DNA from: Rhypophila decipiens
Lineage: Eukaryota > Ascomycota > Sordariomycetes > Sordariales > Naviculisporaceae
DNA length: 64,000 bases
Assembly: GCA_033297075.1 (NCBI GenBank)
Contig: MU858048.1
Coordinates: 620,001 to 684,000, forward strand
Direction of reading: 5' to 3'
Below the pieces are notes generated by a model, which saw only the letters and a list, made by a program, of their open reading frames with translations, had not been told where the DNA came from and made no database searches. The position numbers and the translations under genes were made by a program. Shown here in pieces: positions 1 through 13,400 of the stretch. Every line of letters begins with the position of its first letter. Within the stretch, counting starts at the first letter, position 1.

Positions 1-2009
1 CCCGTCCCTCACTGCATGTAGGTGCTTATGGGATATTATATATCCCCGACCGGTGATGGCCCCCAACCTGCAATCGGGAGGATAGATTTCACTTGGAGCA
101 CAAGCGGGAAGGATGAGTGGAAACGAGGTCAGATATATAGAGAAGAATAGTGACCCTTCAAGAGCTTCAACGTGCCGGTGTCGTGCCGTCATCTCGGACC
201 GCCTCTCGCAAAGTTAATCGTTCATTGATGGACTACTTACTCGGGCCACTTTCTCACTTACAGATGATGCTGACCCATACATAGGTAGTGCCATTCCATG
301 TCTGCAGCAGAGACTTGGCCCCTGATCCGGGCATGAAGATGAACATGAACTTGCTTGCCGAGAGAGTTAAAAGTCCGAGTTGTCGATATCTGAGATGGAT
401 ACTCACAACTTTTCGCAGCGAAGAGCGGTTCCGTCAGCACGGAATCAACGCCGCTAAAGTACAAACTCAAACCGAGCTGATAATGGAACTGTTACACGAT
501 AAGGGAGCAGTTACACCATAAAGGACCCGACATTGACAAAGACACATGGAAAATGGAAAATGGAATTTGGAACATGGAAGCTTTTACCTACCCAAAGGGG
601 GAAATTCCCCGAGTGTCTGTCAGACGGCCATCGGTCCGGAGTCGGGACATAAAAACAATGGATGACATTCGAATTCCTGACTTCAAGTGAAAAGTGTGAT
701 GTAACAGGAAACATTAAACATGATCTTTGAAACCTCATTGACGGGATGTTTTGTGGCAAACGGCCCAATCACCTTTACATACCAAACTGTTCAGAGAGGG
801 TCATGCATGGTATAGCAACTGGTGATATAGGATGGCAGAGATGACGATCCATGTAACCAATGGGACACGAAAGATTGACACCAGGTAGTGAGTGTACCTG
901 CACACCAAAGGTAGGAATTCTCAAGTCTTCCAGAACATATGAATCCAGAAGAGGACATATGCTGCATGTTTCGACGACATTTTGAAACCATACATGTAAT
1001 CACTTCCACTGGACAGGTTCAGATGCAGGTAATAGAAGGCGTTACTTGTGATATGTGTAATTGTAATAATTTGTTTTGAGAAAGCTCTCGATTTGAGCTT
1101 CTGTCCTTGATACGTTCTGTATCCATTGCCTTCCAGGCTCCGACCTTGCCTAATGTGGATATTCCTTCCTTTTCTGCCTTCCTCCCAATATGTAATATAT
1201 TTCCCAGTGGTATCATTTGGTAACTGTGCCTTCCATTCCTGGTCCCAATCGCAACGGGTACCTAATAGGTACCAAGTACAGTACATACAAAATGAAAAAG
1301 GTTCCAATTTCTCGCACATATTAAGTGAACTTGGAATCCTTCGTGTTTCAATTTTTCCCTTTGGCAATCTCCTGGGGGAGGTGGATAGTAAATAAAGAAA
1401 AGATATAGTAATAAGTAGTAGTAAGAGTACTACCTGCTGGTAGTACTGATGAAAGGGTACGTAGTAATGATAGGCCGTTGAGACATACAGTGATGCACAA
1501 GATGATGGTATGGTGTAAAGAAAAAGCCGCCAACTCCGGGTATGGCTTGTAACAAACAAAAAGAACAAGTTTGATGCAAGTAAATAAATTCGATAAATGG
1601 AGTTACAAGAAATAAAGCGCTCGATGCGAGGATGATGTACTTGAGACCATCAAATGGTTCAGACATGTATCCAAATGATATGATTGATGTGCTAATACAA
1701 TGAGGCTGAATGAGTAAAAAAAGACAAGACAGTACAATGCTGAATTGAATAATTCGTCATCAAGAGAAAACAAAATGCAACTTCAAGGAGGGTATAAGGG
1801 TCGGCCGTTGGCATCGTAAGATGGAATAAACAAAATAAAAAGTAACACAGTAAGATATGTCGTACATGACATAATGTGGTATCAAGAAGAGAAGATGAAT
1901 GATAAAAAAACTAATATGGAATCAAGGGGCTTGTTGCCTGCAAAACAAGAGCTACAAGAATTGAAATTGCCAGTGTTGCGACAGGCGGTATTGACGGAAT
2001 AGTAAGCGC
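1..2009. other. Gene-free left end and 3' flank of the Uds1 gene
   Basis: No convincing gene is visible here. The sequence contains only overlapping short open frames on both strands, with no recognisable domain. The right part, roughly 1.3-2.0 kb, is relatively A/T-rich and lies just downstream of the stop codon of the minus-strand Uds1 gene, so it probably includes that gene's 3' untranslated region. An open frame of 215 codons at 921-1568 on the minus strand is discussed among the rejected items. Confidence 0.5.
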
Positions 2010-4157
2010 CTAGAAGCCAGTGTTGGATCGCTCTGGCTTGAAGACGGCGCTGGTAAGGTAGATCTCTGCGTGCTCTTTCTCGGGTACAGGTGGCGGTGTC
2101 GATGCAGCAGATGAGGTGCCACTGCAGCTCGGGCTTGACTTTTCATCGCTGCTAGAGTTGGCGCTGCTGTGGCTGCTGTTGTTGTAACACGGCAACTTTG
2201 TTGAGCTACTCAACACATCGTGGCTTTGAGCCCGGTGCAGTGTCTTTCGTTCGGCTTCCGACACGGGCTCATCCCGGCCACTCGAGTAATCACCGGCGCT
2301 CATCTTGGTGAATGCACTCTCCACGTCAGCCAGAAGGGCATAGACATCATTGTCCGCGTAGATGCGGATGGTCTCGGCGCGCCGCAGAGTGGTGGCTGCA
2401 TCCTCCTTGGGGCTGGCAAGATTGATCGAAGCCTCCTCGAAGATGGTGGATGGAACCTGGGCGACAACACGCTGCGGAGAAGGAGACGAGGAATGAGCGT
2501 GCGAGGTGAAGACAGTCTTGGTTGGGCTACGAGGCGGCGTCGAGATGTTACCGGCGCCGTTGGAAGAGTTCAGGGGTCGCACGCCCATGGCAAGCTGTAA
2601 GCTTTCGCTTACTCCTGCTACGCCTCCGGTTGGGAGTGACAGGGTGGCGGCGGCAGCGACATGCTCCAGCAGCTTTTGGCGGACCCGAGTGCGGCGGTTC
2701 TCAGCCTGCTCGAGCTTCATGACCCAGTCGTCGATGGAGGAGTCGAGCTCCGCAAGAGCCTCCTCTTGCTTGAGGATGGAAGCGTGGCTGAATGTCGCGG
2801 TCCTGGGAGAGCGCAGGTATTGGCAGATGCGAGTGTGCAAGTTGCGTCTGCCAGCCCGGAGTGACGTATACGTGCGACGGAGATATTCGGTTCGCTCATC
2901 CAATTGACGAAGCTCCTATAGACTTGTTAGCCGATGGACACTACCGACTGTAAAGGTAGGCCCAACTTACCCTTGAAAGACCGTCCACGTCCTCCTTCCG
3001 CAACACCTCGAACCTGGCTGCCTGCTCCAGCGCTTGCTTCTGTATCGAAGTGACCTCGCTCTGACTTAGCATGTTGACTGCCTCGCTTGCCTTCCATCCT
3101 CTGGGCAGCTGTTCAAATGCCCGCCTTTCCGCACTCTTGCTTCTCTTGGACGCTGATCTCTTTGGTGCTATGCTCCCTGAGATGCTCTCGTTTCGCTTCC
3201 GTGGTCGGCCCCGTTCCATGATGCTCCCTGTGTCAGACTGGTTCCTTCGGTGCGCAGTTGCCATGTTGGTTCGTTCAATTTGCTCAGGCGCTCTAGGGGT
3301 CGAGAAGGGATCCGGAACGGTAACCATCGTCTCTTTGAGAGTGCTGCCAAGGTTAGGGGCTGATCTTTCCCACGGTTTGGGTGATGACCGAGCCTCGACC
3401 GGCGCCGAAACTGGAGTAGGGAGAGTAGAGGTCGTCATGGTCGACGTTGCGGCCGAGAGCGGGGTGGTAAGAGCGGCCGACAAAGGTGTATATGGGGTTC
3501 TCGTCTTGGGTGAGTCGTCCGTCCGGGCTGAGCGAAGTGTGGTCTCGATGGGCGCACTTCCAGCTCGGAGGCGGCTGAGTGATAACTGCCGGGTAAGACG
3601 CGGGACGGCCGAGGCGGCAGTAGGTATCACAAGCGGCGCGAGGCTTTTCGGTGAAAGCGGCTGACGGGTCTCGTTCAAGTGTCGGCCATCTTCGATGACG
3701 GTCTGTCTTGTTTCGTCGAGCTCTGGCCTCTCGTCAAGGGACTGATCTCTGTGAAGGCCTAGGTTATCAGCTTGCTGCGGCTTCCAGGACGTGCCTGGCG
3801 CGCTAATCGAACGCTCGTGCAGAGGTGGTCGGCCTGGGATTGTAGCTATTGAACATCAGCATATGAAGGACAACAGATAGCAAGACAGGCATGGAACATA
3901 CGGGAGTCCATGGCGACCTCCTGAACTGTCGTCATGGGGCCGAGCTCAGGTACGCTGACTTTCCGCCTGCGGATCAGATTGTGTTCCTTGATTCGTATCC
4001 TCAAGCCGGTTCCCGTTGTTGTCTTGTCATTCTGCTCCCCGTTCTGGCCCATGGCGAGCGCGAATGCTTGCTCTGGGTCGAGCGATTTCCCAGGGGCGGC
4101 TGCTGGCTGCTTGCCCTTGGGGAAGAGCTGATACTTCCTCTCTGACTGATGCATCAT
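2010..4157 (-). CDS. Uds1-domain (up-regulated during septation) coiled-coil protein
   Basis: A three-exon gene encodes about 678 residues. The exons are 4157-3902, 3845-2971 and 2915-2010, with introns of 56 and 55 bases that have GTATGT/TAG and GTAAGT/TAG ends, and all joins are in frame. The start is the ATG at 4157 (MMHQSERKYQ). The N-terminal half is Ser/Thr/Pro-rich and probably disordered. A predicted helical block near residues 335-430 spans the second intron: it runs from LPRGWKASEAVNMLSQSEV through GLSRELRQLDERTEYLRRTY to LHTRICQYLRS. This block is what I recognise as the Uds1 family, named from a fission yeast protein induced during septation. The C-terminus is again Ser-rich. By family, a role in septum formation or polarity is likely, but the molecular function is unknown. 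The domain call rests on memory of the family and was not checked by a profile search. Confidence 0.85.
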
Positions 4158-5500
4158 TCTCCAGACAAAAGGTTTTTCTCCTGATGGCGACTCTCTGCCT
4201 AGCTGTAGCTGTAGTAGAATATAATGTGTAAGCTTTGGCCAACGGCAGGAAATGAAAGATCAGCCTGGGGGGAGGGAAGCTTAAGTGGTTGCATACCGAT
4301 TCATTGGAGGGCTGTGGGGTAAGGGCTCTGGATATATAATTGTTGAAGCTTGATATATCATCCGAGTCGGAATCAAGCATGCAACTGATAATGTGAGCCA
4401 TTGGCACGCAGGCAGGGTCGGCTTGTGTAGGAGGTATATGGTCACACCGGCCCCGGGAGATGTGGTGCAAGTAAGACCCAGGAAAACGATTAAGGCTCTT
4501 ACAATATGGACCGAACCGGTTGATAGGCCAAAGGGTGTGTGAGAGTCTATATATTTGTGTGCTTGAAATCAAGGCCGGCCAGGGAAGACCTTTCTTCTCG
4601 AGTCGAAAGCCTTGGGTTACATGGCGGACAGGCCCGTTGGGAGTGTGGATTCAAGTACTACGGAGTCGACTAGACTGATATAGGAGGTACCTGACAAGGG
4701 AGGGCAGCAACCTGCAACGAGATGGAAAAAAGAGAGAGAGTGAGAAACAATCCGGCCGCTGGGTACCACAGTACTGTACTGTACAAGCCCACCAGGCCTT
4801 GCTGATCGACGACTGCAAGCACATTTTTGCTGGGAGCAGAGGCAGCTGGGACCTGGTCATGGCTCAAGATGCATCTTGGAGTCTCTGGCAGGTACCTTCT
4901 TCGCCTCGATACGAATGTGAGGGTGACGAGAAGGAGGGCCGCCTGAGACGACCCATCGCTTGTCCTTCAAGGTATCTCACCGAAAGATAGTGGTGACAGG
5001 GTACAAGGGCAGGTGGTGGAGAAAGGGGCAACTTGGAAGGTATCGAGACCCCTGACGGCAGGGACATGGAAGAAAACATGTTCAGGGGTGGTACTCGGAG
5101 TGACAAGAGGATGTGCAGTGTAAGAAACAGCGACAGTGAAACCGCTTAGATCCTTTGAGGTCAAGTCCGACTCTTGACTTGCAACCCTGTTCGCCCAGGG
5201 CAAGACAGAGTGGCGCTAGCACGTAAGGGGAGGCTTTGGGGGGCTGCCCCACCAAGACAGGGGCGGGCCGCCTCAGAGATGCTTGTCGATATCTGCAAGT
5301 GTTAAGGCCGCACCTCCAACTTCTTTCTTCTCTTCGACACTGGCGAGCTGTGACCACTGAGCACGGGCAGTGGGTTGCTTTGGCTAAATGAAGGGCTTTC
5401 TGGTACAACTGGGGTGCGTCCAAGTGCTTGCAGTGTTTTGCAGTGTCCTGCAGCCAGGCCGAAGCTCTCGCGAGTCCAAGCAGTGAGGATATTTGTTTTT
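4158..5500. other. Intergenic, 5' flank of the Uds1 gene
   Basis: This is the presumed promoter and 5' leader side of the Uds1-domain gene. No domain-bearing frame is visible on either strand. A short AG-rich run lies near 4727-4745. Nothing else is supportable here. Confidence 0.4.
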
Positions 5501-8500
5501 ACTGGACCATCATCATCAGGAACATGAAGCTAGGCCGATGCAGAGGCGGCAAGATGAAATAGACGACTCGGAACGAGATGGGAAGCCGGCAGAAACGGTG
5601 AGGTTTCAATATTTTCCAAAGTGCCGCCATCACGAGTGTCGGCGTCGAGTGAGCAAGACTCGTAGGAGTCCATGACCGTCTGGCACTTGCCTGTACGGAT
5701 AATTCCCACATCTTCACCGTCATGCTGGTGTTGCAAAACAGACCCGCGGCTGCCGTCGATGAACCTGAAGAGAGCGGAGGCAAGACCTAGAGGGACCTTG
5801 CTGGTGAGTAAGAGGCAATTCAAGTGCAATACCTCTAGATGGTAAAGTGGTTGCAGATGATTTGAATCCAAAAGAGGATGTCGACTAGAATCCTGTCGGC
5901 CTGTCCCATCTCAACCCCGCACTTGTCAAGAGGCTCGAGAACCGATTGTCATTTTCCATAGGACCAGCCATCAACGGGCCACAGCCGTAGATAGTTCGGG
6001 AGATGGCCGTACGGAGTAGTCCCATTGAATGAGGACATGGCCATGTTTGCGCCTTGACATGTCTTTGGAGTTGAGAACGACACGGCTTACAGGCTTTCCG
6101 CGCCGAGGTGTGTGCAGAATCCTCGCTTCATGTCTCAGCATATGTTGGCGGGAGAAGAAACAAGACTCAATTGGGCATCCCGCGATGGTCTTGTCCAAGC
6201 TCAGCCGCTCTGCATCGCCTGAGGTTTGACTTTGAATGAACGGCATAAAGGGCTGTCTCCGTTGGAAGAAGCTGTATCGCCATCGCCATCGCAATCGCTG
6301 AGCATCAGAGGTATCGTGATGCAAAAGAAAAAGAAAACGAGGGGAAATGGGAGGAACGAATCCGCACGGACGGTATCGATTTAGCATAGCTTCAAACAAT
6401 CCAAGCCTATTGGCCAGAAGCAAGGGTAGAAGGTGCTGACGAGCCAATCGGAGGCATTTATTTCCCGGGTGGAGTAGTGCTTATCGACAAGCTCCATTCC
6501 TAATCGACTTGCAAACGGCCTTGACAACGACGGCTTCCTCTGTTGCCTTTGGTTCCAAGTCCAACTGTGGCGAGCTTGAATCATGATGTTCATGACGCTG
6601 ACTGGATTGGCGGATTGACGGATAAGATCTACCCGATATTGCAGGTTGAAGAACGCAGATTTTCTTCTTCCCCAGCGGTCAGGGTTCTCTACAGTCGCCG
6701 GGCTCAAATCTTCAATGCGGTGGAGCTCATTCACGTGCGCATGAATGATCTCTTCATGGTTTCAAGGTCATGACTTCCTCATCCAGCTTGAAGAGCGAGA
6801 AACGACTGACCGGTAATACCACTGGCCGAGCTAGCGCAAAGTTTCGCATAACGGCAGTGGCAAGAATGACAGCGGGAAGTTTCTAGCATTTCTCAATCCC
6901 TTCTCGAAAGAAACGAACAAAAGTGCATTATCGTCACATTCTCTGGAACACGCCATATGTCAACTTTTGGCCACCGTCAATGCCCAAAGCCGCCTATGAT
7001 CCAATTTCCCCATATACCCGAACCCATACTGACCGTTTCAAGGCATCAAGCACGGACTCGAACATCGATCCCGCTGTCGTTTCCCGCGCTCGCCCCATCA
7101 CATGAACAACTAACAAACGACATTCACGGGTAGAGTGATACCTAACCATAACTCACACTTCTTAGTGGCGAACAATGCGGCTTTTGCACGTCGGAACAAT
7201 TCTTCTTACTGGTGAATTCGACCACCGCCTTCGGGATGGGCGTGGGCCATGCTCTACTCGTCATCTGGGAGACGACCTGACCTTGCCACGAGCCCTCTAT
7301 GCCAGAGATTGAGGAACCACTACACGCGGACAACAGATGGCTGAACTCCTGTTCTGGAGTACCAATTCCGCAAACAACGTTATTCCTGGTGTTCGAGGCC
7401 TTGCTTCCTGAAACCCTTTTTTTTTCCTTCTTTGGCCCAAACGACGGCCGGGTCCACCCAGAGGTGCAAGGCTGACTTATTCACAAATCTGTTCAGCTCA
7501 CACCTTCCAATTGGCTATGTATTCCCTCATGACAACCTCCCTGTCCAATGAGATCACAGCATGCTTCTTAGGGTAGAACTTGTTGGTAATACCAACCTTC
7601 ATATCTCTTTTTTCTCGTCAGAGTTCCAAACAAGGTGTTTTGCATCTCATTGCGCACCCCCAGAGCAATGCCCATACGCCGGTGCTGAAGGCAAAACACC
7701 CAACATTGCCAATGGTCTGGAACTCTCGGCGGGCTATAGTGCCAAGGGCAACTAGACCACCAGCGCGGAAGTCGGCCGGATGCCCTGGACGCAAACGTTG
7801 CGCTACTGACCCCAACGTTCGAATCCCTGTCTCTGGGCGGCCTACGGGTAACGGGTGTACGGATAACTTTTGGTCTCCTCCAGTCTCCAGAGGCTCATCA
7901 GCCAGTTCGCCAGCGTGCTCTACGATGTTGTCTTTCTCACCATCACGGAATTCAAGCGGTAGGCATGATTCGAAGGCCTTTCGTTTCACCTTAATTCTCA
8001 GCCTCCATCTTACTGGCACTCACCTTCAACATGTCTCATCTCGGTAGGCAACTGATTGCGTCCAGTTCGCAGATGCAAAAGATGCTGAAAATTCCCGATC
8101 CTGCAAGCAAGATGCAAGCGGGGAGTTCAAGCTCCTGGCCGATCTTTCACACACGCAAAACGCAGTGCCTGCATTTGCAGCCAGATCAAAAACTCCGAAT
8201 CCGATTTTATGGCAGAGTACAGGATTGCCACGGTGCCTACTTGTCATTCCGAATCAACGATTACGCTGTTGAATAACAGCAGTGGCCGAGCTACAAAGAT
8301 ATTCCTGTATCCGTAGGCCTGTGCTCATCTGCAGGTTGATCGACATCTGTCACCCGGTTTTCGCTATATCGCTTTGGGTGCCAGGAAGCCTTTTCTTGCA
8401 GCTCGATGTTGCATTTCCCGCATAACATTGCAGAATCCCTCTCTGGTTTATCCTCTCACCATCAGAATACTACCTCAGAGCCAATGGCGGTGAGCAACTT

Positions 8501-10400
8501 AATAGCGCTTGCGCTGTTCCTGTCCTGGAATCTGGAGTTGAGAGGATGGTCATGATCTTCTTGTCGGTGTTTCTTTCATGGTCCAGCACACTCAGTCACC
8601 AGCATCATGGCCACTAAGAGGTACAGTCACTGTTCCAACTGCCGTTTGGCATCACCAAACGACCGGATGAAGACGTGGGTCTCGATGAATGCAGGAACCT
8701 CCAAGGACCTTTATCATTTATGGGTACACAACTTGACCCAAATCGACGTAACAGAATGGCCCGTGCCTGAATTTGGCCGAGACTGCTGCAGGTTTTGATT
8801 GAGATGCACAAAGAAACACAGGCAACCTGCCTTGCTTGAGCAGTCCCAGATGAACGGGTTCTAGCCTGTGCAGCCGGAGAGGCGCAGTGCCCCAAGCCAG
8901 CATCCTGTCACCTTTGGAGGGGATGGTATTCTCCAACAAGCATCGAAATCATATCGGTCTTGATTCGGCCGAGTTGGAGATATGGTAAGCAGCACACACT
9001 GTGAAGGCTCTCTGGCTGGCACATGGCGCACATAAGGATGTCCGAATAGGTAGCAGAGCTACCGCCTGTCATCTTCATGCTCCTGCCCTGGAAGAAGTTG
9101 AAAAGTCAAAGAACCTCCAAGGAAGCGCCTTATTCCTGATTCCCATTTCAATCATCAATGGACATCCCCACGAGAGCCGAAGCTGCTTTGTCGTCAACCG
9201 AAATCCACAGCTCCCATGACGGCTCAGAGGGGTGCCCCGCCGTCCTTCAAAGTTGGTTGTGGATCATCAATGTGCGGGCTAGAAACCCGCGATCTTTCCG
9301 AGATCCTCAGGGGTCCCCCCATATGTCACGTTTTAAGAGCAGGGATCCGTGTGCTCGGCTTCTTCAACCGTCACCCTAAACTGGGGACATGCATCTCGTC
9401 ACCATTTTTACTCCTCTTCAAACGCAAATCGCTCAAATCACCATTGTTCCGGGTAACGCACCTTTACAGTCGCTCTCAGAGCTGATACGCAGTGTATCGA
9501 TAATCTGCCGAGATATCTCTTCTTCTGATAGGAAGTCACGGGTATATCTGGGCTTTGAGGTTATTATCCAAGACATGACAATGGCAGATCATCGGCTTAA
9601 AACATGGCATATCGTTGAACCAGCCACAAAATGCATGAATGCGGGGCTAAAAACGACTTTGTTTCAGCAGCACGCAAGGACAAGGTCAGGTCCGGGCGAT
9701 CGTTGATTGGTCAATTCCCAGATTTCCCAATCGTCTATCTTCCAGCCACACACCATCTCTTTGGGGTCGACACACCGCACCCGAATATATGTTCCCCAGA
9801 AAAAAAAGCCGATAGCCAGATTCTCCCAGGTCGGATATTTTCAAGCGAGCGCTGGATATCAATTTCTCCGTCTTCTTCATCCAGGTAGAGTGCACATTTG
9901 GTCCTCGTGGCTTGGAATGAAGACGGGGCAACGCTTTGGCCAGAAGGGAAGGGTCCAAGGACCGGCTCCAGATTGCCTAACTCGTCGCTAACACGCAGGT
10001 CATCAATATAGAGTATAAGCAGGGAGGAGTTGAATTCATCAGATGCCATGTCTCTGGATCTAGCTCTTGAAGGGATCAAGAGAATGGTCGTGCCAAGAAG
10101 CATATCGCAATCGGCTTGCTATTCATCCCACTTCGCTTTCCAATCGCAAAAGGACGCTGCACATTGCAGGAGGATCGCATATTCGCATTGCTGTCTCGTC
10201 CGTCAAGAGCTGTCGTTGACAGTTCAGAGACCAACCGATACCCAGCTACAGGCCTCCGAAAACGGAAATAGAAGGTTGCATCGGTTGTCAACAAGCCAGG
10301 TTCCCAGGCCCTGTTCCAGCACTGGCGCTCTCTCTCCATCGTACGATGCTGACGATTTTGTGCTCGCTTTTCTGCATGTTCTATGAGAAAGCACAAAGCA
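5500..10400 (-). pseudogene. Large decayed protein-coding sequence of unknown family
   Basis: Several minus-strand segments read like real protein but lie in different frames and are separated by stop codons. They are: 10103-9735 (122 codons, including LLILYIDDLRVSDELGNLEP); its continuation past a TAG with KIDDWEIWELTNQ; 8019-7618 (133 codons, including ALVALGTIARR-like GLVALGTIARREFQTIGNVG and STGVWALLWGC); about 7360-7142 (GIGTPEQEFSHLLSACSGSS); 6882-6756 (KLPAVILATAVMRNFALARP, SRFSLFKLDEEVMTLK); then, after a frameshift near 6760, HEEIIHAHVNELHRIEDLSP and GRRKSAFFNLQYRVDLIRQS down to 6381; and further fragments in 6230-5530. The order is consistent with one gene of more than 1,400 codons, but it could be two neighbours. 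I do not recognise the family; there is no HET or NACHT motif in the fragments. The ends are approximate. Confidence 0.5.
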
Positions 10401-13400
10401 AGGTGATGGGATTTGATTCCAGACTTTTATCAGATCGACCCGAGTTTGGCTGAGCACGATTTTTCTTTTTGTGACGATGCACTGTTCGCCCTCTGGTACT
10501 CCTTAACTGGAAGTTTGGTCGAGAATGCAGAGCTAACGCAGAGGACGAACATGAACGCTCCCGAGAGGCACGATTTCCTCCTTTGCCACCCAAGACCATT
10601 GAGTCGGCATATTGGCACCTAAAGACTACCAGAGATCTCTGAAGTCGGAATGAAATGCAAGTAATCGCATGGATATACTCAGTACAGATGAACGGCTCTT
10701 GTCTGCAAAACAACGTACAGCACCGCACGCACGAGCGTGCAGTTTGCGTGAACACATGCCCTGAGCCATGAGCGGAAGAGTATGTAGAAAGGAAGCTGGT
10801 CAAAGCATTTCGGATATCAAACTTGATATTGCAAAGTTGCAGAGCAATCATCCTGTCAAACTCTTCACCTGGCCCCCCCAAGCTATATCAACAGTTTGCT
10901 ATCATTTTCTCTGTCCTTTTTTGCTCTGCCTTGTCTTTCTTAACTCCTTTTACTGAGAGCCTCAGTGAGGAATCAATTACGCAGGGGCTCCCATATGCGG
11001 TTGGCCGTTGGCAGCTGGGAGCTGTTACCCCTTTTCACTGCCATGCCGTATCCACCATTTCTGTCACCTGTCCCAGGACTCACAGCCCGAAAAGTCTTGG
11101 ATGCTTGAGGGTCCAGGGGTCATATCCCCCTGTTGCGACGTTAATTCTCGATTGAGTTCCTGGCCCGAGAAGTGTTGCATTTGTTGCTAAAATTACAGTA
11201 CTTGGTCAAACTGTCTGCATTGTTGTCGTCGTCGTCGTTAACTTGAATGGATCACGTGGGCTTCCCCAACGACGATGAATGAGAAACCCGTTCCAGCAAA
11301 AAGGTCATTTGGGTCTGGGTCTCGAGCACCGTCGTCGATCATTTCTTCACAACTTACAGCAAGGCTTGTGCCGCTCCTGATTGGCTGAGGCCTGGTGTCG
11401 TTTCAGTGGCCCTGGTCCAGGTCAGCCACGTGGGATCGGAGCCCCAGTTCCAGTCCGCTGTCTCGCCTCGTTCATCGGGTCGGGCCTTGGCCACGCTACA
11501 CGACGCCTTTGTCGCTGCTACTGGTTTCACGAGAACTTCACCCCGCGGCCGGTCAACGACCAGGCTATACTAGTGCCATACCGTTACCAACAGAAAGATT
11601 TGCGGTTTTTACGCGACCCGAATATGACCTCTTTCGCACGGCGGTGTCGTGAATTTACCATGGTCGTGGAAATGGCGCACCACAAGGCACAGCAGGGCCA
11701 ACACGAACAAGTCCGCTCAGAGAATGATCGAGGTCAATTGTGAGACACTCTGACATCAGCTTCGTCTGAACAACTCTGGTTCAAAACACTCCGCCAACCA
11801 GAGGGCCGAAATCCTGGGCAGGATGGAGATTCTCTGTCAAACAAAGCATTCCTGTCCTTGCTCGCATAATGGAATCTTCTGTGAATGCTTCCATGACCGA
11901 AACGAGTTGTTCATGTGCGAGATGACACTACCATACACGTGGAGTTGGCACCGCATGAATGAACTATTTTCTGCCATGTGGGATGGTGAACGCTAACGTC
12001 TCAGATCGGAGCGCTCAGAGCGATTGAGTTTAAGGATTGCACTAATATCTTAGATATGGTCCATATGGAGTATGGATAGGCCGTAAGCGACAAGCGGGCG
12101 CTATCCTCGACGGTCATGGCTAGTACCTACCGGCCGGATCACCCAGAGTGAGGAGCGCCAAAGAGGGTTGACATCACGGGGTCCGACAAACAACCAGCTT
12201 CCCTGGTGGTGTTGTTTCGACGACATGTCCGCTGTTATCGCTTACAACTATTCCGGGGCACCACGTTTTTTCTCCTCTCCTCTCTTGCTGCGTCTATTTC
12301 ACGAGTTGGGAGTCTGGCTAGTCCAACTTTTATTTTTAACATCACTTCCCACCCACCCATCTGCGAACATACACGCGAATAGCACTTCAGGTACAGTAGT
12401 TCTTCCGTCCTTGCATCTCTCTTGTTCGAGATATGCCTAGATATCCGTCCTTGGCTTTCTGTTCATGACCTTGGGAGACCCGGTTATGCACGCACGTCCC
12501 TTCTTGCATTGCATACAAATTTCGTCTGAAATTTTTACAGGTTGAGGGGTTTTGGGGCTTCTTCCCATTGGGAATAGCTGCATACTCTAGTCCTCGAGAA
12601 AGATGGGACGAAGCTACTACTTCACTGTACCCATGGATGTGATTCCAGATTATGATCCTCCACCCCGCCGCCGCCAGTCGCTGTCTATCATCGTCGAAGC
12701 GCAACAGCCCCTCCCCCGCACCTTTTCTCCCCACAACCAACTGTTGAGTTGCGATCCAAACCTCCAACTTATGGACATTGGTACGCACTAAAGCAAGCTC
12801 TATATGTACGCTTTGAAGATATGGTTGCTTTGAGCGAGGGTACACGGACTGCCTGCTCTTCCTCTGTCTCCTCTTTCATTTTCTTTATTTCATATTGCTA
12901 CCTACTTGCGCAAGCACATCTTGGCCAAGCTACAAATTCCACCAATCTACACGGCTCTCGCTGAGTTTACAACCATGGCGGATCGGGTAGCAGCCCGGAC
13001 GGGATATCCCGTACCTTGTCGTCCTCCCGAGAGGGGCTCTTCCTGGAGGCTAGAGCAGGACGGTTGCACGTGGCGATTGAAGACATCTAGACGAGGCAGA
13101 TACACATCTCGCCAGGGATATCGTGGAGGCGACGACAAGAAGGGTCTCCTCGTCTCAAGAAGTCGGTGAGACTCGGGCAGACAAAAACTTGGTAAGCTAG
13201 GGCAGCAGCAGGGCGACATCATGAGGCCGAGCACAGAGACAGCTCCGTCTCCTTACATGTCTCTCTTGTCTTGTTGAGGCAGGTGGTGATGGCGATCCAC
13301 CCTGACCGGTATATGACCGGAGAGGTGCTACACTCAACTGTCGAGTTTCGAATACTGTGATGATAAGGGGCCCCAAAGAGAGGGAGACAAGAGATGATCA

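Noticed and set aside
921..1568. 215-codon minus-strand open frame
   Set aside because: Composition looks like translated intergenic DNA, with no domain, several overlapping frames of similar quality and no splice partners. It lies just downstream of the Uds1 gene.
7800..7850. GTTCGAATCC, resembling a tRNA B box
   Set aside because: No acceptor stem, anticodon arm or A box at the right distance. It falls inside the decayed coding segment.
5500..10400. Idea that the relic is a modin, HET or NACHT gene
   Set aside because: None of the motifs I know for these families (for example the HET SYTWG or DAICINQ motifs) could be read in any fragment, so the family is left open.
12603..13169. Possible two-exon gene starting MGRSYYFTVPMDVIPDYD
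   Set aside because: The first frame looks somewhat protein-like, but the proposed second part lacks a good acceptor and no known domain is present.
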